Origin: Planctomycetota bacterium
GTDB lineage: Bacteria; Planctomycetota; UBA1135; UBA2386
Reading direction: 5' to 3'
DNA: 53,495 nt
NCBI GenBank assembly: GCA_014192625.1
Contig: BJHM01000026.1
Location: 1 to 53,495, forward strand
Positions 32,201 to 41,225 of this stretch are shown one piece after another. The position numbers and the translations under genes are program-made. A model generated the notes under the pieces. That model did no database searches. It was not told the DNA's origin and saw only the letters and a list, made by a program, of their open reading frames with translations. Positions within the stretch are counted from its first letter, which is position 1. Each line of letters opens with the position of its first letter.

Positions 32201-33627
32201 GTGGCGCCGAACAAGACCCCGTCTTTTTCGCACAACGGCGATGCGGCGAACTCCCGGCGTGCATTGCCGAACATGTTCACTTCTTGCTGGCTGCTGCACA
32301 CGAGTCGCCGCCACCGTGGTTGGCCGGTTTGCAGGTCATATGCGCCGATGTAGAACGCGATCGAGCCGCTGCGATCGTGGACCGGTGCGTAGACCGTGTC
32401 GCCGACAATGATGGGCGGGCCGCTCGCGGCATGGCCACGAAAGCGGCGCGTGATCGGGCCGTCGAGTTGATCGAAGTGGGACCAGAGCAGTTTGCCAGTG
32501 TGGCGGTCGAACGCGAACAGGCGCCGCTCAGGCAGCTTGTTCATGATCGTGTAGTTGCTCATGAACCGCACGGTCGTCGATGCGTCCGGCACCTGCAGTG
32601 CAGCGACTACGACATCGCTACCGGTGGCGGCAGCGAGCACCATGTTGCCGCTGATCGAGGGACCATATTCTCGCATCACGCCGATCGGGTTCTGGTCGAG
32701 CAGCGGGCTTGGCGAAGTCCACAGCACGTTTTGTCGCAGCGGATGCAGCGCCACCAGCTCGGTGCCACGGTTCAAGAACACCGCGTCGAGCGCACCGACC
32801 AGGTGCATCGGATATTTGTTGCTCGAATATTCAAAGCCCGGCGCGCTGATCTCGGCGGTAAAGCGCAGGACTGGCTTGCCGGTGGGATCCTGCATCGGTG
32901 CCGCACCACCGACCCCGCCTGCCACCGACGGCCACTCCACCACGTCGGCCGATTCTGGGACCGCAGTCAGCAGGTCCGCTATTGGGTCGCCGCTCGCAAC
33001 GTCGCGCAACTCGCGCGGTCGCTGCAACGCGTCGGCGAGCCGCAGGCGACTCCGCGCGGCGGTCTCAAAAGTGCTGCCGATCGCTGCGGCATCGAGTGCC
33101 AGTCGAAAGTGTTGTGCTGCAGTTACCGCGAATCCGCGCTCGAGGTCGAGGTCGCCGAGCCGCATTCGGGCATTGCGGCCAAGTGCTGAAGTCGGAAACC
33201 GGTCGGCCAATGTGCGGAGCTGTTCTCCGGTGAGGCTTTTCAGCGGGAGGCTCGCGAGTGCGCCTGCTTCGCGCAACACAAGTTGCTCGTATGCGAGTTG
33301 TGCCGTGGCTGGCAAGTTGGCGAGCGTCATCAACGCGGCGAGGTGCTGCGCGGCAAAGCGAAACGGGCCGATCGGCACCACGCCGCCGGAATCACGCTGC
33401 AAAAGCCGATGCAGGCGCTCGACAGCGGTAGCAGCTTCGCCGTTGGCCAGCTCTTCGCGCGCCTGTTCCCATTCGTGGATGTCCTCCTGCGAACGGGTGA
33501 CGCTGTAGAGACTGTCGTCCTGCGGGCCGGTGAACTCTTGCGGACTAAAAACTTTGCGCTGTTGCGTCTGCGCCACGGCAACAACGGCGAACACGGTGGC
33601 AAGGAGCAGGTGGAGGATTATTCGCAA
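29221..33627 (-). CDS. Secreted PQQ-like beta-propeller with helical repeats
   Basis: This is a large exported protein of about 1468 residues. From the TTG at 33627 it starts with a good signal peptide (MRIILHLLLATVFAVVAVAQ). A helical TPR-like part follows, then PQQ-type propeller blades with the usual W/G patterns: RNVLWTSP-like, GKLLWSHF, GQPRWRRL, SGRLRWVTGY and TGERKWQLP. A helical middle (about 730-1060) precedes a second set of blades. No quinone-enzyme active site is evident, so a binding or scaffolding role is likelier. A GTG at 33855 would add 76 residues made mostly of a 7-residue repeat derived from the 21-bp tandem array; I consider that leader noncoding. The stop overlaps the next gene by 4 bp. 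Confidence 0.85.
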   Translation of the reverse strand: MRIILHLLLATVFAVVAVAQTQQRKVFSPQEFTGPQDDSLYSVTRSQEDIHEWEQAREELANGEAATAVERLHRLLQRDSGGVVPIGPFRFAAQHLAALMTLANLPATAQLAYEQLVLREAGALASLPLKSLTGEQLRTLADRFPTSALGRNARMRLGDLDLERGFAVTAAQHFRLALDAAAIGSTFETAARSRLRLADALQRPRELRDVASGDPIADLLTAVPESADVVEWPSVAGGVGGAAPMQDPTGKPVLRFTAEISAPGFEYSSNKYPMHLVGALDAVFLNRGTELVALHPLRQNVLWTSPSPLLDQNPIGVMREYGPSISGNMVLAAATGSDVVVAALQVPDASTTVRFMSNYTIMNKLPERRLFAFDRHTGKLLWSHFDQLDGPITRRFRGHAASGPPIIVGDTVYAPVHDRSGSIAFYIGAYDLQTGQPRWRRLVCSSQQEVNMFGNARREFAASPLCEKDGVLFGATNLGVNFAIEQASGRLRWVTGYDVLRMPETRLHEQAERPVFFQNNAPVICDGVACFTPLDSESAIAIDIETGERKWQLPHEARANGANYVRWLFGAIDGEFLFAGAGVVAARAWANKLELRLLLGKDQLQGDETGDCPRPAVSKRFIYYPAAGQVRVFDRLGIAAPSAVELRFRGIGNLLLLDGIALSLNYKLLEAAFDAAALTDRATLRAEQNPDDPLAILQVCTLRTAFASDPALAQESLAKLYRQGLEACKKNGLPKDQPPRSIFQRALFDSAMLLASKASGKDLQEQLLAARELAPDLAAFIKAQAEVLLSFDEDRAALMRELQVLTARAGDRRGEFRDAGGTLPVIAYVQWRLAELETQPGSKLLLWQSLLEEHPAVVIQQRSVRDLAQTKIALLLQQHGKAIYTLVEARANAALTAAGEDRVRLQSLGDRFPHSEAGKTARARLLDISVSEGDLANACEVLAAAERTNSVTAGLLRRVIEAARLRGNSGLARALAQRLQSNFATEPSDWPADQGKSYGEAIAIVLPALLDTAPPAVSVSAPESVLATIANPTPRTVPRLLPLTMVAGFAALPDAPLYMATASDKIQLRAIDLVEQKHATLFIHELEQLPDHLWLCGNALIVFDAQSVQALNYRTGELFWQLPQNGFYECFGVIHGVLLLTRQAQQTDGEDPLLLGIEPTSGRQLFSRVLPASLGPAAPKGTANDLLWLRKGDIDGAAIERIDPLTGQTRVTVPIGYLVLQQLSMRIEVLLQALLYPQELAADDEHIYLKSEPPMSQGKPSAIAVKMDGQIAWHWTGSGTGRLMLAKRGEQIVLAEGLPLFAHNQNKSNREANRVHILRADNGEVLRTVELGDGFLVRNWQRAKYDVPMPAALLGEDSDPTTTDRRIVCIGLDDNIPTFVEPFGAEDDDMVQAPLLGNDLVVFAHRPDRGGNIRVFGLQLSTRRGALLSGNKFLRLRGPVSGMGQAGAYTAIASQEGLILLGKTKNTR

Positions 33628-33728
33628 CGGATTAGGAAATGGGTTTCGCCCAACAAAGTAGATCGGACGCAGGCCTTGGCACACTGCTCCTATTCCGGTG
33701 CAGTAAGTAAGTTGTTGGCGCAAGTTCC

Positions 33729-33875
33729 CCTGCCTCCGCGTTGGGCCCACTTGCCTCCGCGTTGGGCCCGCTTGCCGATGCGATGTGCCCACTTGCCGAT
33801 GCAATGTGCCCACTTGCCTCCGCGTTGGGCCCGCTTGCCGAGGCGTTGTGCCCACTTGCCGATGCGATGGGCATT
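33729..33875. repeat. 21-bp tandem repeat, seven variant copies
   Basis: Seven consecutive 21-base copies begin at 33729, 33750, 33771, 33792, 33813, 33834 and 33855. The core is CTTGCC, a variable six bases (TCCGCG, GATGCG, GATGCA or GAGGCG), then TTGGGCCC or ATGTGCCC. Two sub-types are interspersed, suggesting older duplication than the other arrays. The array is in the 259-base gap between the stop at 33887 and the propeller gene. Its length is a multiple of three, so a frame stays open through it on the minus strand. Confidence 0.92.
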
Positions 33876-33886
33876 ATCGGGTTTTC

Positions 33887-36298
33887 CTACACAAGGCGTT
33901 GTTGCTTGCGCAACAGCCACTCGGCGCCGAGCAGGATGAGCAATGCGAGCAAGGACCAAAGGTCGTCCCAGGCGGGCCTGGTGCGGGTTTCCTCGCGGTT
34001 TTCGTAGGCCTTCTTGCCAGCAAAAACCGTGGCGAGCAGGTCGGCATCGAAAAGGGCTACCGACTTGGCCGTCTGATCGGGGCTCGATGAGGCAGCAGAG
34101 ATGCGCTGCAGCGTCATTGCGTCCTGACTCGAGTTGGCGAGTTCCTTGTCGGGGATTCGCACCAGCACGTCCTCGCGAGCCAGCACCGCCTCCGCTGGAT
34201 TCTGATTGGTAAACGCCACAAAGCTGAATGCGCCGGGATCGGCCATCGTGAAACTCTGCTGAAACGCACCAGGCTCGCCCGGCGTAGCCCTTAGTGTGCG
34301 GCGTTCGACGTTGCCCTTCGTGTCGCGCAAGAACACGACTTGCTCTTGCGCGGTGGCGGGTTGCAATTCGTCGTCGCGCACGCGCAGCACGACCCGCACC
34401 TTGTCGCCGGTTTCGAGCACCGACTTGTCGACCGTGAGTTCGTAAAGGTCGTTGCGGCGCTGCAGCCGGCCCTGTGCCAGGTAGCGAACCACGTTGCGCC
34501 AGAATGCGTCCTGATAAGTCTCGCCGTACGGATCGCGCCACCGCCAAGTTTCGTCGGTGGCGATGAAGAAGGTGTTGCCGCGCGGATGCGGACCAGCGAC
34601 CGCGATCGGGCGCTTGCCGTAGCGATTCTCGTCGGTTGGGTGGCGCAGCAAGACCGAGGTGCCGGGCTTTGCGCGCAGCACCGGGTGATAGACGAAGAAG
34701 CCTGGCAGCCCTTCTTCCCACAGGCGGCGGTTGAGGTTGGGGTCGCGCTGCAACAACAGGATCTCGTGTGGTTGCAGCGGATTGTCGAGCACCGGGCGAA
34801 ACGCAATGTCGCGGCGCGGCCGGTTGGCGGCGAGCCAAACGGGGTCTTCGAGCACCACCGGCAGCAGATCCTGAAGCGGCGTGTTGCGATAGCGTTCGGG
34901 CATCGCCGTATCGCCAAACATAAAGCCAACGCCACCGCCAAACTCGACGTACTTCACCAGCATCTCGAGCCATTGCTGGCGCCGCTCATCGCTGGCGCCG
35001 AGTCGTTCTGGTGGAACGTCGCCGAGCAGAATCACGTGATACTTGAGCAGCTCCTTCTCCGTCGCTGGCAGTTGTTGCAGTGGCGGCAGTTCATCGCTGT
35101 GCTCCTGGGTAAACTTCGGGCTCGCATCGAACAACACGGCCTGCATCTGGATGCTCGGGTCCACGCGGCGCAGGCAGTTTTTGACGTAGCGGTATTCCCA
35201 ACGCGGCTGGTCTTCGATGTAGAGCACGCGAATGCGCTCATCGTTGACGCGCAAAAAGCGCGTATCCGTATTGTCGTCCTGCTGACTTTCTTCCGGCAGG
35301 CCCTGGAGCTGAAAGCGCAGCGTCCAGTCGCCAGCTTCGGCAAACGCGAAGTTGAGACGCACCTTTGCCGCTTCGCCGTCGGCGGGCAGCGTGGCGGATA
35401 CTGCGGTGAGCACGCGAAACTCGCCGCCGTCGCGCGCGCCGAATAACTCGATGCGCGCGGGTTTGTCTTTGAGGCCCTCGGCGCGCAGCGCAACGTCAAA
35501 CAGCACGTCCTCTTCGCGCAGCGCTTCTTTTGGGCCGGGCGGACCGATCAGCCACGCGTTCTTCGGTGGCTCGGGATCGCCAACTCCGATGGTGTGTATT
35601 GGAATGCCACGCAGCGCGTATTTGGCGGCGCTTTCGGCCGGGTCGGCCCCGGTGTTGTTGCGGCCGTCGGACACCAGCACCACGGCATCGAGGTTGCTGC
35701 CAGCGGCCGCAGCAAGGTGCAGGTCGAGCGCGTCGCCGAGCTGCGTGCGGCTGCCACGCGCGGTCACTTCTTCGAGGTCGCGGATCGGCACTGGCTTGCG
35801 CTGCACGCGGAACAGGCGCACGTCGTGTTCTTTCCGCAACTGGTCGAGCAAGCCGCCTGGTTTGCCGAGCACCTTGGCGACTAACTGCACGCGCGTCGTC
35901 TGCGACAGGTCCACGCCCGGAGCCGCCTTGCTGAGTGCCTTTTGCTGTTCGGGGTCGGGATAGATGTCGCGGCGCAACATGCTGGCGCTGTCGTCGATCA
36001 GCACGTGCACTTGGTTCTGCGTCTTGCGGTAGGTAGTGATCTCAAAAGACGGCTGAAACAACAGGAAGCAGCAAAACAGGATGGCGAGTGAGCGCAGCAC
36101 CGACAACGCGATGCGCGGTGCGCGTTCGAGCCGTTTGAGTCCGCTGTAGGACCACGTTGCCACCAGGATGATCGCGGGCACCACGATGAGCGCGATGACC
36201 CATAGCTTCGGTGCGGCGAGGAACCGGAAGGTTTCGACGATGGCGGTCCCTTCGCCCTGTGGAGTTTGGATCAAGTTGTGCAGCAGGTTGGCGGGCAT
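33887..36298 (-). CDS. Membrane protein with VWA and glutamine-amidotransferase-like domains
   Basis: The 803-residue protein starts with two membrane helices (about 30-55 and 64-84). A von Willebrand A domain follows, with the metal-site motif DxSxS (Asp102, Ser104, Ser106 in LIDDSASM) and VVLVSDGRNNTG. Next is a beta-sandwich part, then a class I glutamine-amidotransferase-like domain (about 390-560; GGGVGFMFGDTAMPERY) of the type found in planctomycete VWA proteins. I see no catalytic Cys at the nucleophile position, so it is probably not an active amidotransferase. A last membrane helix (LWSLLALLILLGAEWLL) ends the protein. The ATG at 36298, 7 bases after the BatA-type gene, is preferred to one at 36352 that would overlap it. 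Confidence 0.88.
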   Translation of the reverse strand: MPANLLHNLIQTPQGEGTAIVETFRFLAAPKLWVIALIVVPAIILVATWSYSGLKRLERAPRIALSVLRSLAILFCCFLLFQPSFEITTYRKTQNQVHVLIDDSASMLRRDIYPDPEQQKALSKAAPGVDLSQTTRVQLVAKVLGKPGGLLDQLRKEHDVRLFRVQRKPVPIRDLEEVTARGSRTQLGDALDLHLAAAAGSNLDAVVLVSDGRNNTGADPAESAAKYALRGIPIHTIGVGDPEPPKNAWLIGPPGPKEALREEDVLFDVALRAEGLKDKPARIELFGARDGGEFRVLTAVSATLPADGEAAKVRLNFAFAEAGDWTLRFQLQGLPEESQQDDNTDTRFLRVNDERIRVLYIEDQPRWEYRYVKNCLRRVDPSIQMQAVLFDASPKFTQEHSDELPPLQQLPATEKELLKYHVILLGDVPPERLGASDERRQQWLEMLVKYVEFGGGVGFMFGDTAMPERYRNTPLQDLLPVVLEDPVWLAANRPRRDIAFRPVLDNPLQPHEILLLQRDPNLNRRLWEEGLPGFFVYHPVLRAKPGTSVLLRHPTDENRYGKRPIAVAGPHPRGNTFFIATDETWRWRDPYGETYQDAFWRNVVRYLAQGRLQRRNDLYELTVDKSVLETGDKVRVVLRVRDDELQPATAQEQVVFLRDTKGNVERRTLRATPGEPGAFQQSFTMADPGAFSFVAFTNQNPAEAVLAREDVLVRIPDKELANSSQDAMTLQRISAASSSPDQTAKSVALFDADLLATVFAGKKAYENREETRTRPAWDDLWSLLALLILLGAEWLLRKQQRLV

Positions 36299-36305
36299 CG
36301 TGTGA

Positions 36306-38591
36306 TCAGGTGCGGCGCACGGAGACAAAGCGGGCCATCGCTGCTTCGCCAAGGACCAGCAGCAGGAGTGCGAGCAGTAGGGTGGGGCCGAGTTCGCTCT
36401 TCTTCGAATCCGCTGCCGCAGTGAGGGTTGCCGGTAGGTCGCTCAGGATGGCTGGCAGGCCGAGAACCTGCCGCACTTCATCGTGCGCCCGGTAGCTGAG
36501 CTGGCCTTCCTCGGGATCGACGTGCACAGCAAACGGCTGGCTCCAGTTTTCTTTGCCCGCCTCACGGTCCAGTTGCAGGTCGATGACATAGATGCCACTC
36601 ATCACCGTGTTGGCGAAGGGCGGCAAGGCAAACCGGCCAAACGGCAATGCCCGGCTGTTTTCTGCGATCGGCTGCTTGCCGCCGCCGAGCCGCTCTGGCA
36701 CCAGCACTTCGACATCGGTGGGGCGGGCGGGCAGCGAGCAACTGAGCTGCGTGCCGACCACCACGTTGAACGGATCCTGAGCTGGCAAGGCCAGCCACTT
36801 GATCAGGCCGTGCAGCAAGTGGAACGCGATCATCGGATCGTCAAACCGGTTCCAGCGTTCCTTTTTGTCGGCAGGTGCGGGTGCGCTCAGGAGAAACGCG
36901 CAGCGGCCTTCGCCAAATGGGGCGGCGATGAGCAGCGGGCTCTGGTCGCGATCGGTGAGTCGCATCACGATCTCTGTGTTGGCGGCAAAAGAATCAGGCT
37001 CCGTCGCGAACCACTGGTAAACGGGAATCGACTGCGCGATCTCGCGGTAGATGTCCTCGTCGAACTCGCGCAACAGCGGGTGCTCCGGCTTGGTCAGCAC
37101 CGGCGCGCGCGGCACGCTGCTGCCCTGCAACCCGCCAGTTTTGGTGGCGAGTCGGAATGGCATCGGGCCGGTGCCGACTTTGTGCAGCTGCAGATTGTAG
37201 TTGTCGGCCTCAACCCGGTCGCCAAACGCGCAGAGCAGACCTTTGCCGGCTTGCAATGCTTTCTGGATCTCGTTGGCGGCGCGCTCATTCAGCCGGTCGA
37301 CATCGGCGAGCACCGTGACGTCGTAGCTCATCGGCGAGTCTTGGCCCGAGAGCAGCGCCAGATTGTCGCGCACCGTGACCTCAAACTGCGTCACCAAAGG
37401 CGAGCCTTTCCCGCCGGTCGGATCGAGGATTGCCTGATAGAGCGCACGGTAGGCGCGCAACGGGTCATCGTCTGCCGCGCCATCCACGAGCAGGATGCGA
37501 ATCCGTTCGCGCACGTCGAGGGTCATATCAAAGGCATCGTCAGCCTCGAGGTTGTCGTTTTGCACCGAGACGCGAATGCGGCGGCGACCGGTCTCGCGGA
37601 AGGTGATCGGAAACTCCGCCTCGACCTCGGCACCCGGCGAAACCGTGACCACTTTGCGCACTGGTTCGCCGCCATCGACTTCGAGCGTGGCCATTACCGA
37701 CGCGCTCGCCGCACCGCGATTGCGCAGCGTGGCTACGGCTGTGATTGGCACGCGCGCGAGTGCGAGCGGTTGGTCGAGATGGATGCCGGTGACCTGCACG
37801 TTGTCGCACAAGCCGCCAGTGCGAAGTGCGGCGAGCGGGCCGGTATCGATCAGGTGGACCTGCGTGCCAATGAGCTTCTTCAATACTTCGATCAGGTCGC
37901 GCAGCGTGTCTTGAAACTGCGGTGCTGCGTTCTTGTCGTCCTTCGGATCATCGAACGATTTGCCGAACGCGCGCGTCTGCAGATCGGTGATCAGGTAGAC
38001 CTGAGTTTGGCCCGGTGCTGCTTCGCGCAGGCTGGCAACGACCTGTGCGACCGCTGCCGTGAGGTCGGTGGCGCCATCCTCGGGTTTTACGACATCGAGC
38101 CACTGCGCCTTCGCCAGGGCTAGGTTGGCTTCGTTGGTGACCAAAAACTTTGGCCGCACGCCGGCGCTGACCAGCGTGACTCTGTCGCCGCGCTCGTTGC
38201 TCGAACCGAGTTGTTCGAGCAAGCGGCCCACAATCATGCGGCCCTTGTCGAACGGGGACTGACCACTGCCAGTCTGGTAGCCCATGCTGTAGCTCGCGTC
38301 GAGCACGACTACGTGATGCACGCTGCCATTTTGCCCAAGCGGGCCGATGGCGTTTTGCAGCACCGGGCGCGCGATCGCCAACGCCAGCAGGATTGGGATT
38401 AGGCAGCGCAGCAAAAGCAGCAGCAGGTTCTCGTTGCGCAGCCGGTTGCGGGTCTTCTGATAGGCGCGCAGTAAAAACTCCATCGCTGCCCAAGGCCGCG
38501 TCTTGTGACGTTGGCGATTTAGCAGGTGGATCAGAAGGGGCACCGCAAACAGCAGCGCGCCAAACAACAAGGCCGGGTTTAGGAACTGCAC
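36306..38591 (-). CDS. BatA-type membrane protein with VWA domain
   Basis: The 761-residue protein has the BatA N-terminal region (LNPALLFGALLFAVPLLIHL, 4-23, then RPWAAMEFLLRA), a second membrane helix (about 56-75) and a VWA domain with an intact DxSxS motif (Asp98, Ser100, Ser102 in VVVLDASYSM). Ig-like and Rossmann-like segments follow, and a C-terminal membrane helix (TLLLALLLLVLGEA). Bat-type proteins sit in the inner membrane and work with MoxR ATPases; the exact task is unknown in most bacteria. It starts 9 bases after the DUF58 gene. Confidence 0.9.
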   Translation of the reverse strand: MQFLNPALLFGALLFAVPLLIHLLNRQRHKTRPWAAMEFLLRAYQKTRNRLRNENLLLLLLRCLIPILLALAIARPVLQNAIGPLGQNGSVHHVVVLDASYSMGYQTGSGQSPFDKGRMIVGRLLEQLGSSNERGDRVTLVSAGVRPKFLVTNEANLALAKAQWLDVVKPEDGATDLTAAVAQVVASLREAAPGQTQVYLITDLQTRAFGKSFDDPKDDKNAAPQFQDTLRDLIEVLKKLIGTQVHLIDTGPLAALRTGGLCDNVQVTGIHLDQPLALARVPITAVATLRNRGAASASVMATLEVDGGEPVRKVVTVSPGAEVEAEFPITFRETGRRRIRVSVQNDNLEADDAFDMTLDVRERIRILLVDGAADDDPLRAYRALYQAILDPTGGKGSPLVTQFEVTVRDNLALLSGQDSPMSYDVTVLADVDRLNERAANEIQKALQAGKGLLCAFGDRVEADNYNLQLHKVGTGPMPFRLATKTGGLQGSSVPRAPVLTKPEHPLLREFDEDIYREIAQSIPVYQWFATEPDSFAANTEIVMRLTDRDQSPLLIAAPFGEGRCAFLLSAPAPADKKERWNRFDDPMIAFHLLHGLIKWLALPAQDPFNVVVGTQLSCSLPARPTDVEVLVPERLGGGKQPIAENSRALPFGRFALPPFANTVMSGIYVIDLQLDREAGKENWSQPFAVHVDPEEGQLSYRAHDEVRQVLGLPAILSDLPATLTAAADSKKSELGPTLLLALLLLVLGEAAMARFVSVRRT

Positions 38592-38600
38592 GGGTGGGAC

Positions 38601-39512
38601 CTATTTCCGGCGCTTCTTCCGGGCCGCACGCGCAGTCAGATACGAGGTGAGCACGACATCGAGCGGCGTGTTGTTGACGACCCGCACATAGTCAATCCGG
38701 TGCTTTCTGCAGCCCTTCTTGATCGCGTCCATGAACTGCTCGATCTCGGCGAGATAGGCATCGCGCAGGGACTTTGGATCCACCAGCAGTTCGGGCATCT
38801 GCTCCATGCCCTGAAACAGGGTCATGCGCTCAAACGGGAACTCCGTCTCATCGCGATCGAGCACGTGGAAGACCACCACGTCATGGCCGCGTTGTGCGAT
38901 CTCGCGTAGACCCTTGATCACTTCCTCGGGCTTGTCAAACAGGTCGCTGAAGACCATCACCAAGCCGCGTTGCCGCAATTGGCTCGCGAGGTCGTGCAGC
39001 ACCGGGCCGACCTTGGTCTTGTGGTTGCTGGCTTTGGCCTGATTGAGGTTGTTGAACAGGTTGCCAAGGCTTGACCGTGTGTTGCTCGGCGGCACTTGTC
39101 GGCAGATTTCCTCGTCGAACAACGTCAGGCCAACCGCGTCGGCCTGTTGCTGGATCAGAAATGCCAGAGCGGCCACCGCAGTTGCGGCGTAGTCAAACTT
39201 CGACATGCCGCCTTCATGCGCGTAGCTCATCGACTCGCTCTGGTCGAGGAACAAGTGTGCGCGCAGGTTGGTCTCTTCCTCAAACTGCTTGATGACGTAA
39301 CGGTCTGACTTGCCAAAGATTTTCCAGTCGAGGTAGCGTAGGTCGTCGCCCGGCACATATTCGCGGTGCTGCGCGAACTCGACCGAGAAGCCGCGATACG
39401 GCGACTTGTGCATGCCGTTGACGAAGCCTTCGACGACGAGCCGCGCGCGCAGCTCAAGCTTTGCGACTTTGTTGAGAACGGTCGGGTCTAGGTAGTTCGT
39501 CAGCTCACTCAT
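38601..39512 (-). CDS. DUF58 family protein
   Basis: The 303-residue cytoplasmic protein carries the DUF58 core: REYVPGDDLRYLDWKIFGKSD (about 50-70) followed by RYVIKQFEEETNL. A VWA-like fold then shows HLFLDQSESM. DUF58 proteins are almost always encoded next to MoxR ATPases and are thought to recruit clients or connect them to the membrane VWA proteins. Its C-terminus is very basic (TARAARKKRRK). It starts 78 bases after the moxR stop. Confidence 0.94.
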   Translation of the reverse strand: MSELTNYLDPTVLNKVAKLELRARLVVEGFVNGMHKSPYRGFSVEFAQHREYVPGDDLRYLDWKIFGKSDRYVIKQFEEETNLRAHLFLDQSESMSYAHEGGMSKFDYAATAVAALAFLIQQQADAVGLTLFDEEICRQVPPSNTRSSLGNLFNNLNQAKASNHKTKVGPVLHDLASQLRQRGLVMVFSDLFDKPEEVIKGLREIAQRGHDVVVFHVLDRDETEFPFERMTLFQGMEQMPELLVDPKSLRDAYLAEIEQFMDAIKKGCRKHRIDYVRVVNNTPLDVVLTSYLTARAARKKRRK

Positions 39513-39590
39513 GGGGCTCCGAGCAAAGGGGCAGAAAGCAAAGTTGCAACGCCATAGCGCCGCACGCAGGTCACTGCTTAATCAACACTG

Positions 39591-40658
39591 TTACTGCTGG
39601 ATTACTTTCGGCAGCTTGCCAAGAGCCAAGGCCTTGCTTTCGTTCGGCGGCGTTTCTTCGAGCATGCGATCGATGACCTTGTCGGTCGTAATGCCTTCCG
39701 CCTCGGCGGCGAAGCTGGTGATCAAGCGGTGGCGCAACACCGGCTTGGCGACCGCTCGGATGTCTTCTGCACTGACATAGAAGCGACCATTCAACAGCGC
39801 GTGTGCCTTGGCACCGAGCACCAGGTTTTGGCTGGCGCGTGGCCCAGCACCCCATTGCAGCCATTCCTTGAGCCACTGCGGCGCTTCGTCCGTGCTGAGG
39901 CGCGTCATGCGCACGAGGCGCATCGCGTAGTCGAGCACCGCTTCGGCGATTGGCACGCGGCGGACGATGTTTTGCAGCGCGGTGATCTCTGCGGCACCAA
40001 GGATCGGTCCCACTTCCGCGTGCGAGTCCTCGGTGGTGCGGCGCAAAATCTCGCGCTCCTCCTCGATGCTTGGGTAGTCAACGCGGACCATGAACATGAA
40101 GCGATCCAACTGCGCCTCGGGTAGCGGGTAGGTGCCTTCCTGTTCGATTGGATTTTGCGTTGCGAGCACGAAGAACGGCCGGCTCAACTCGTGGCGTCTG
40201 CCGCCGACGGTGACCTGGTATTCCTGCATCGCTTCAAGCAGCGCCGCCTGGGTCTTTGGCGGCGTGCGGTTGATCTCGTCGGCGAGCACCACGTTGGCGA
40301 ATACTGGCCCCGGCATAAATTTGAACTCGCGGCGGCCGGTGCTTTTGTCTTCCTGGATGACTTCCGTGCCAGTGATGTCCGCGGGCATCAGGTCCGGCGT
40401 GAACTGGATGCGGTTGAACGACAGCGACAGCACTTTGGATAGCGTCGAGATCATCAATGTCTTCGCTAGGCCCGGCACGCCGATCAACAGGCAGTGGCCA
40501 CGGCAGAACAGCGACATGAACAGCTGGTCCACGACTGCGTCTTGGCCGACGATTACCTTCTTCATCTCCTCCTTCATTGCCTTGTAGGCCGTGCGGAGTT
40601 GCTCGACGTGCTGGAGATCCTGCTGAGTAGGGTCGGTCATGGTGAAAATCGTTGGCAT
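39591..40658 (-). CDS. MoxR-family AAA+ ATPase
   Basis: MoxR ATPases are cytoplasmic chaperone-like AAA+ machines. The 355-residue protein has the MoxR form of Walker A (GVPGLAKT, 60-67), Walker B VVLADE (123-128) followed by [18 protein letters not shown], and sensor-1 [24 protein letters not shown]. It is the first gene of a nine-gene operon, which fits family habit. An ATG at 40640 (six residues shorter) is an equally good start, since neither has a clear ribosome-binding site. The 192 bases upstream should hold the operon promoter, but I see no strong match. Confidence 0.95.
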   Translation of the reverse strand: MPTIFTMTDPTQQDLQHVEQLRTAYKAMKEEMKKVIVGQDAVVDQLFMSLFCRGHCLLIGVPGLAKTLMISTLSKVLSLSFNRIQFTPDLMPADITGTEVIQEDKSTGRREFKFMPGPVFANVVLADEINRTPPKTQAALLEAMQEYQVTVGGRRHELSRPFFVLATQNPIEQEGTYPLPEAQLDRFMFMVRVDYPSIEEEREILRRTTEDSHAEVGPILGAAEITALQNIVRRVPIAEAVLDYAMRLVRMTRLSTDEAPQWLKEWLQWGAGPRASQNLVLGAKAHALLNGRFYVSAEDIRAVAKPVLRHRLITSFAAEAEGITTDKVIDRMLEETPPNESKALALGKLPKVIQQ

Positions 40659-40850
40659 CGCAACGTGTGCGCGGCGCGGGATACGAGAAATTACTTGGGG
40701 CGTAAGACTAGCAGTCGGAGGAAGCGGTTGGGACGACTGAGACGAGGAACCCGAGACGGAAACTTCCGTTCATTTTGGCTGCCAGTGTCTGAGCCAGTTT
40801 GATTTTGCCGGCCGGCTTGCAGTTGTTCGACTCGCAAAAACGTAACGCAC

Positions 40851-41225
40851 TCAACGCGGGGTCTCTGAGCTCGCGGGATCCACATCAACTGGCGGCTTTT
40901 GCTGCGGTTCTGGGTAGCTCTGCAACAATTCGCCGGGTGTCCAACCGATGCGGTCAATGGCGATCAGCACGGACTGAAGATCATCCCCAGCGCTGCGGCC
41001 CAGCGTCGCCCCAGGGCGGGCGTGCGCGATGGAATCCTCAAGCCGCTGGCGAAGTTGCTGCAGGTCTGCAGAAGTGGCGCGCAGCAAGGTGCGTTCGCGC
41101 AGTGCTGGCGTGAGGTTGCCAAAAAATAAAAGCAATGCGATTACCAAGCTGCACCACGCGACGATTTGCGGAAACGACGAGCCTTCAGACTCAGATTTTT
41201 GCCCAGTCAGTTCAGCGCCAACCAT
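40851..41225 (-). CDS. Small membrane protein of unknown function
   Basis: From the ATG at 41225 the product has 124 residues: a polar start, one membrane helix (about 22-42; VAWCSLVIALLLFFGNLTP) and a helical, partly coiled tail ending in a Pro/Asp-rich stretch. No family is recognised. It follows the repeat protein by 74 bases on the same strand and precedes moxR by about 190 bases. A longer start at 41255 adds ten residues. Confidence 0.6.
   Translation of the reverse strand: MVGAELTGQKSESEGSSFPQIVAWCSLVIALLLFFGNLTPALRERTLLRATSADLQQLRQRLEDSIAHARPGATLGRSAGDDLQSVLIAIDRIGWTPGELLQSYPEPQQKPPVDVDPASSETPR

Noticed and set aside
33628-33855. N-terminal extension of the propeller protein through the 21-bp array
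   Set aside because: The extension precedes a good signal peptide and consists mostly of repeat-derived residues; kept only as an alternative.
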